In this document: positions 24,528-27,274 of the stretch, piece after piece | How positions within the stretch are numbered: position 1 is the first letter of the stretch | Layout: each line of letters starts with the position of its first letter | Virus record (IMG/VR): IMGVR_UViG_3300024354_000067 | Coordinates: 1-27,274 of that record | Source of the DNA: a virus | Direction: 5' to 3' (one strand) | DNA: 27,274 bases | Program-made: the position numbers and the translations under genes | Notes under the pieces: generated by a model | The model's input: only the letters and a program-made list of their open reading frames with translations | What the model was told of the DNA's origin: nothing | The model's database searches: none

Positions 24528-25034
24528 ATGAGGATTGATAATTTAGGTATTCCAGTATATTCAGCCAAAGACATCTTTGATTTAATTTACCAAGGTAAAT
24601 TGGATGTCTTGCCTAATATTTTGGCAGAGCCTGACGATACAGACGTTAAGCAGTTTAATCTACATACTGAATCTGTAAAAATACGAGAATATCAAGAACC
24701 ACAACTTTCTAAAACAGAGTTTGATTCCTTAATGCAGAGTAATTGGAATATGCCTGAGGAATACAAACAAATGGACATTGAAGGGTTCCTTGTTAACGAA
24801 TGTCCTAAAGAAAACTACCAAAGACTAATAGAAGAATTACAAGAGTATAGAGAAAGAAATATGCTGGATCTACTACGCTGGCTAAAATACTTTGTAGATA
24901 CTTGTCGTAAGGAAGGTATAGTTTGGGGTGTAGGAAGAGGAAGTAGCGTAGCCAGTTATGTACTATACTTAATTGGTGTACATAAAATTGACAGTTTGAA
25001 ATATAATTTAGACTGGCGCGAATTCCTGAGATAA
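24528..25034 (+). CDS. Stand-alone DnaE-type polymerase palm fragment (168 aa)
   Basis: Residues ~93-168 resemble the start of the palm domain of bacterial DNA polymerase III alpha (DnaE): YQRLIEELQEYRERNMLDLL, WLKYFVDTCRKEG, then VWGVGRGSSVASYVLYLIG, IDSLKYNLDWREFLR. Compare the DnaE signature GPGRGS-xx-S-x-xAY-L-xIT-x-IDPLxY-x-LLFERFLNP. In DnaE the catalytic PDxDxD motif follows about ten residues later; here the protein ends exactly before it, so it cannot polymerise by itself. The first 90 residues (GIPVYSAKDIFDLIYQGKLD and an acidic stretch) are not DnaE-like; no PHP motif is visible. It sits upstream of gp31 and gp44 genes. Possible roles are nucleotide or DNA binding, or interference with the host polymerase; all inferred. 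Start ATG 24528 has no ribosome site. Confidence 0.8.
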   Translation: MRIDNLGIPVYSAKDIFDLIYQGKLDVLPNILAEPDDTDVKQFNLHTESVKIREYQEPQLSKTEFDSLMQSNWNMPEEYKQMDIEGFLVNECPKENYQRLIEELQEYRERNMLDLLRWLKYFVDTCRKEGIVWGVGRGSSVASYVLYLIGVHKIDSLKYNLDWREFLR

Positions 25035-25060
25035 GTACATATATTAAGGAGGACATTAAA

Positions 25061-25285
25061 ATGCCCATGAAACCAGCACCAAAGAAAGTTTATCGTACAG
25101 CCAACGGTAGAACTGTAGATATGGATCTATTGCGTCAACGCAACGAATTAACTCCAGCAGTAGGTAATGCTCGTGTTAATGCCCGCGGAGACGAACTAGG
25201 ACCTGGTGGTCAAATTCTTCGCAAACGTGAAGATATTCTAAAAGACTTTTACGAACAATCCGAATTACCACAAGAAAAGGAATAA
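25061..25285 (+). CDS. Small basic conserved phage protein (74 aa)
   Basis: ATG 25061 follows an AAGGAGG ribosome site at the best spacing in the window, so strong translation is expected. A second ATG two codons on is possible. The N-terminal half (MKPAPKKVYRTANGRTVDMDLLRQRNE) and ARVNARGDELGPGGQILRKRE are basic and partly disordered, with a helix near the end (DILKDFYEQ). I recall proteins with YRTANGRTVDM and NARGD motifs in marine T4-like phages, but no function is assigned to them in my knowledge. It lies 3 nt before the gp31 gene, with which it is probably co-transcribed. Confidence 0.75.
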   Translation: MPMKPAPKKVYRTANGRTVDMDLLRQRNELTPAVGNARVNARGDELGPGGQILRKREDILKDFYEQSELPQEKE

Positions 25286-25288
25286 TAA

Positions 25289-25633
25289 ATGGCGGTAGTT
25301 AAAGGAACCATTAGACCGTTACATGACAAAGTCATTGTAACAGATATGGATTTCGGTGATACTAAAACGCAAAGCGGTATCATCATTCAAAGCGATGACG
25401 GCAAGGATCGCGGCATCCATCCAAGATGGGCTAAGGTATTTGCTGTTGGTCCAGAACACGATGAAGAATACGGAGTCGGTGATTGGATATTAGTTGAACA
25501 CGGACGATGGACTAGAGGTATCAAGTACGAAAATGAAAGCGGTGAAGAAATTACTATTCGTATGATTGATAACGAAGCAGTTATGATGTGGGACGACGAA
25601 GAACCTAAAGACATGATTATTGGACACCTATGA
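25289..25633 (+). CDS. gp31: GroES-like co-chaperonin, T4 gp31-type (114 aa)
   Basis: The protein has the Cpn10 beta-barrel pattern: IRPLHDKVIVTDMDFG at the start, a flexible mobile loop (residues ~20-40, DTKTQSGIIIQSDDGKD) with a hydrophobic III tripeptide at 31-33 for docking to GroEL, then AKVFAVGP, VGDWILVEHGRWTRG and an IRMIDNEAVMMW end. T4 gp31 replaces GroES and lets host GroEL fold the phage major capsid protein (gp23). The length (114) is close to T4 gp31 (111) and above bacterial GroES (~97). GIHPRWAKV after the loop is typical of marine T4-like versions. AAGGA lies before ATG 25289. The stop overlaps the mazG-like start (ATGA). Confidence 0.85.
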   Translation: MAVVKGTIRPLHDKVIVTDMDFGDTKTQSGIIIQSDDGKDRGIHPRWAKVFAVGPEHDEEYGVGDWILVEHGRWTRGIKYENESGEEITIRMIDNEAVMMWDDEEPKDMIIGHL

Positions 25634-26001
25634 CAAACCCATTTCGAGATCAAGAAAAATTCATGGTTGCTTGTGACCAAAGCGTAGATGATTACGACTT
25701 TTCACAATATGACATGTACTTAAAATTAATTGAAGAAGAATATAAAGAACTTCAACTTGCAGTTGCCGCCAATGATGATGTTGAACAATTGGATGCCTTA
25801 ATTGATATTTTGGTTGTTACCATCGGTGCTATACATAGTATGGGAGCAGATGCCGAAGGTGCTTGGAAAGAAGTTATGAAAACTAACTTTGCCAAGATCG
25901 ACAAAGAAACTGGCAAGGTTCGCAAGCGTGAAGACGGAAAAGTACTTAAACCGCTCGGTTGGACTCCTCCAGTATTAGAACCATTTGTTACCAAAAAATA
26001 A
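25630..26001 (+). CDS. mazG: MazG/PRA-PH-like NTP pyrophosphohydrolase (123 aa)
   Basis: The family signature is visible: the EEEYKEL helix (Glu35-37, Glu40) and a second metal-binding helix QLDALIDILVVTIGA (Glu52, Asp55, Asp59 region), then WKEVMKTNFAKIDKETGKVR and a KPLGWTPP end. This is the all-alpha MazG / phosphoribosyl-ATP pyrophosphohydrolase fold, which splits nucleoside triphosphates to monophosphate and pyrophosphate. FMVACDQ near the N-terminus also occurs in phage members. In phages such enzymes are thought to clean dNTP pools or lower (p)ppGpp; the substrate is unknown here. The start overlaps the gp31 stop (ATGA). A strong intrinsic terminator follows 4 nt after the stop, so gp31-mazG are the last genes of that unit. 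Confidence 0.85.
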   Translation: MTNPFRDQEKFMVACDQSVDDYDFSQYDMYLKLIEEEYKELQLAVAANDDVEQLDALIDILVVTIGAIHSMGADAEGAWKEVMKTNFAKIDKETGKVRKREDGKVLKPLGWTPPVLEPFVTKK

Positions 26002-26005
26002 CACC

Positions 26006-26033
26006 AAAGGGTCTTGACGGACCCTTTTTTATT
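26006..26033 (+). terminator. Rho-independent terminator after mazG-like gene
   Basis: AAAGGGTC (26006-26013) and GACCCTTT (26020-26027) form a perfect 8-bp stem with a 6-nt TTGACG loop, followed by TTT and an AT-rich tail. The loop also provides the -35 box of the next promoter. Confidence 0.9.
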
Positions 26034-26042
26034 CTGTATAAT
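26014..26042 (+). promoter_or_regulatory. Sigma70-type promoter (TTGACG-N17-TATAAT) nested in the terminator
   Basis: TTGACG (26014-26019, 5/6) is exactly the loop of the terminator hairpin. The spacer is 17 nt and the -10 TATAAT (26037-26042) is perfect. RNA should start near 26049, at the ATG of the next gene. Termination and re-initiation are thus packed into 43 bases. Confidence 0.75.
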
Positions 26043-26048
26043 AAAAAA

Positions 26049-26297
26049 ATGAACTGTGATATTTGTAAAAAAGAATATAGTCCAGATTGCGACTACAAAC
26101 AAGGAAGGTGTCCGCACCACAAACCAATGATAGATATTCAATCTAAAGATACAAGTAAGTGGCATTTTAGAATCAGCATCGTTAAAAGCGGAATGAGATT
26201 TGCCGCAGGTTATAGATTAATCCAAGGCGATTTAATTGGAGCAGGAGTGTTTATTATTATTGCTGAAGTATTAGGAATTGCGGAGGAATTATTTTGA
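26049..26297 (+). CDS. Zinc-finger protein with hydrophobic C-terminus (82 aa)
   Basis: ATG 26049 starts MNCDICKKEYSPDCDYKQGR, with CPHH next: Cys3, Cys6, Cys14, Cys21 and His23/24 could bind zinc. The rest has a basic linker (WHFRISIVKSGMRF) and a hydrophobic stretch (LIGAGVFIIIAEVLGI, residues ~62-78) that may be a membrane segment or buried helix. The frame extends upstream but passes through the terminator and promoter, so the start at 26049 is preferred. It has no Shine-Dalgarno sequence and the predicted RNA start is at its first base. I recall similar small Zn-finger proteins just upstream of replication genes in marine T4-like phages; function unknown. Its stop (TGA) overlaps the next start (TTG). 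Confidence 0.75.
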   Translation: MNCDICKKEYSPDCDYKQGRCPHHKPMIDIQSKDTSKWHFRISIVKSGMRFAAGYRLIQGDLIGAGVFIIIAEVLGIAEELF

Positions 26298-26515
26298 CAG
26301 ACGAACGATTAGAAGAATTATACGGAACGTATCTGTCATTCACAGATACCATGGCTGGAGAATACGGGCCATTGCCTGTAGCGGCTATTATGATTGCACA
26401 GGCACTGACCATTTATAAATCTGCGCTAAGTCCAGAAGAATATGACACTATGGTGGATAATATTAGTGAAAGCAGAGATCAAGTTAAAACTTTTCAAAAG
26501 GCATCGTTACAATGA
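26294..26515 (+). CDS. Small helical protein with TTG start (73 aa)
   Basis: A TTG at 26294-26296 overlaps the preceding TGA and lies 7 nt after GGAGG, making it the best start; the next in-frame ATG would remove most of the N-terminal helix. The protein (TDERLEELYGTYLSFTDTM, PLPVAAIMIAQALTIYKSAL, SPEEYDTMVDNISES) is acidic and helical, without metal or catalytic motifs. The stop overlaps the gp44 ATG (ATGA), so it is translationally coupled to the clamp loader and may be needed in step with it. I do not recognise a function. Confidence 0.75.
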   Translation: MTDERLEELYGTYLSFTDTMAGEYGPLPVAAIMIAQALTIYKSALSPEEYDTMVDNISESRDQVKTFQKASLQ

Positions 26516-27274
26516 AAGAATTATGGGTAGAAAAGTATCGTCCTAAAACTGTAGATGGTTATGTGTTTAAGGATGAAACACTAAAACAGCAAATTGAAAA
26601 ATGGATTAGTCAGAAGGCTATTCCGCACTTGCTGTTTAGCGGCAATGCTGGTACAGGCAAAACTACACTGGCTAAAGTATTGTTAAATGAAATCGGTGTC
26701 GAAGACACAGACATTCTTATTGCTAACGGCAGTAAGGAAGGTCGTAAAATTGAATGGATTGATAAACTAATCGGTTTTTGTCAAACTATGCCGTTTGGCG
26801 ACTATAAAGTTGTGCTGATCGACGAAGCAGATTATATGAACAAAGATTCTGTTCAACCAGCACTACGTAACTTAATGGAAGATTACAGTAACAGCGTTCG
26901 CTTTATTTTTACTTGTAACTATCCACACAGAATTATTACTCCAGTTAAAAGTCGTTGCCAAGAAATTAAAATTGAACGCACAGACATTACAGAGTTTACT
27001 GCTCGTGTAGCAACTATTCTTGTAGAAGAAAATATCGAATTTGACTTGGATACACTGGACACTTATGTCAAAGGTACATATCCAGATTTGCGTAAGTGTA
27101 TTAACAACGTTCAAATGAACAGTTTGGCTGGTAAATTAATACTGCCAGATGCTGTAGAAGGTAGTGCAGATTACAGAGTTGAAATGGTTGAACTGTTTAA
27201 GAAAGGCCGTATTCAAGAAGCACGTAAACTGTTATGTAGTCAAGCCCGTCCAGAAGAAATGGAAGAAATCTACA
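26512..27274 (+). CDS. gp44: Sliding-clamp loader ATPase large subunit, T4 gp44-type (partial, 254 aa in window)
   Basis: This AAA+ protein has WVEKYRPKTVDGYV at the start, Walker A GNAGTGKTT (residues 44-52), Walker B VVLIDEADYM (100-109), sensor-1 FTCN (133-136) and the SRC arginine-finger motif (147-149, KSRCQEI), all typical of clamp-loader subunits. T4 gp44 forms a complex with gp62 that opens the gp45 clamp and loads it on primer ends using ATP. It runs off the right edge; T4 gp44 is 319 residues, so about 65 residues are probably missing. The ATG overlaps the preceding stop. gp62, regA or polymerase genes would be expected nearby outside the window. Confidence 0.92.
   Translation, partial: MKELWVEKYRPKTVDGYVFKDETLKQQIEKWISQKAIPHLLFSGNAGTGKTTLAKVLLNEIGVEDTDILIANGSKEGRKIEWIDKLIGFCQTMPFGDYKVVLIDEADYMNKDSVQPALRNLMEDYSNSVRFIFTCNYPHRIITPVKSRCQEIKIERTDITEFTARVATILVEENIEFDLDTLDTYVKGTYPDLRKCINNVQMNSLAGKLILPDAVEGSADYRVEMVELFKKGRIQEARKLLCSQARPEEMEEIY

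Noticed and set aside
24988-25007. TTGACA followed by TATAAT near the end of the DnaE-like gene
   Set aside because: The spacer is only 8 nt, far too short for sigma70.
26294-26324. TTGACA with TATACG downstream
   Set aside because: The spacer is 19 nt and the -10 is weak; the TTGACA is also the coding start (TTG ACA) of a gene.
1-27274. CRISPR array, tRNA genes, integrase, att site or insertion sequence
   Set aside because: No regularly spaced identical repeats, cloverleaf-like sequence, recombinase motif or terminal inverted repeats were seen; the window is nearly all protein-coding.

Overview
This window looks like part of the genome of a marine T4-like myovirus (a tailed phage related to cyanophages and pelagiphages). 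The evidence is a T4 gp44-type sliding-clamp loader ATPase, a gp31/GroES-type co-chaperonin, a MazG-like pyrophosphohydrolase, UvdE and QueD homologues, several very large modular fibre/virion proteins of the kind common in marine T4-like phages, near-continuous coding with ATGA/TAATG overlaps, and TATAAATA-type late promoters. The DNA is AT-rich by eye. No photosystem genes are present, so I do not name a host. No stretch over 300 bases lacks a gene, and I see no tRNA, CRISPR array, IS element or integrase.

Layout. (1) 1-3996, minus strand: two adhesin/tail-fibre genes. The first runs off the left edge and has a LamG-like domain plus Calx-beta-like repeats. They are transcribed from a divergent late-promoter region at about 4000-4060. 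(2) 4060-8799, plus strand: a fibre protein with an internal duplication, a small Rossmann-like protein (GNGESR motif), a QueD homologue, a 53-residue membrane protein, a glycosyltransferase-like protein and UV-damage endonuclease UvdE. Two strong sigma70-type promoters lie here. (3) 8789-9320, minus strand: a Lys/Ala/Pro-rich small protein and a zinc-ribbon protein. (4) 9391-24285, plus strand: virion genes led by a 3092-residue giant protein with six Cys-containing repeats, then four further structural proteins. (5) 24285-27274, plus strand: small conserved genes, a stand-alone fragment of a DnaE polymerase palm, gp31/GroES, MazG, two small proteins and the start of gp44.

Regulation. Two promoter classes are visible. 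NATAAATA elements precede virion genes, as expected for T4-type late transcription. Four sigma70-like promoters, all with 17-bp spacers, each overlap the 3' end of the preceding gene or its terminator, and precede queD, uvdE, the DnaE-like fragment and the Zn-finger/gp44 block. Three genes without a Shine-Dalgarno sequence start within about 2 nt of the predicted transcription start, suggesting leaderless mRNAs.

How the genes fit together: regions 1, 2 (first gene) and 4 would build the adsorption apparatus. uvdE, mazG, queD, gp44 and the DnaE-like gene concern DNA repair, nucleotide pools or replication. gp31/GroES would assist folding of capsid protein by the host chaperonin. All functions are inferred from sequence features read by eye; no database search was run.
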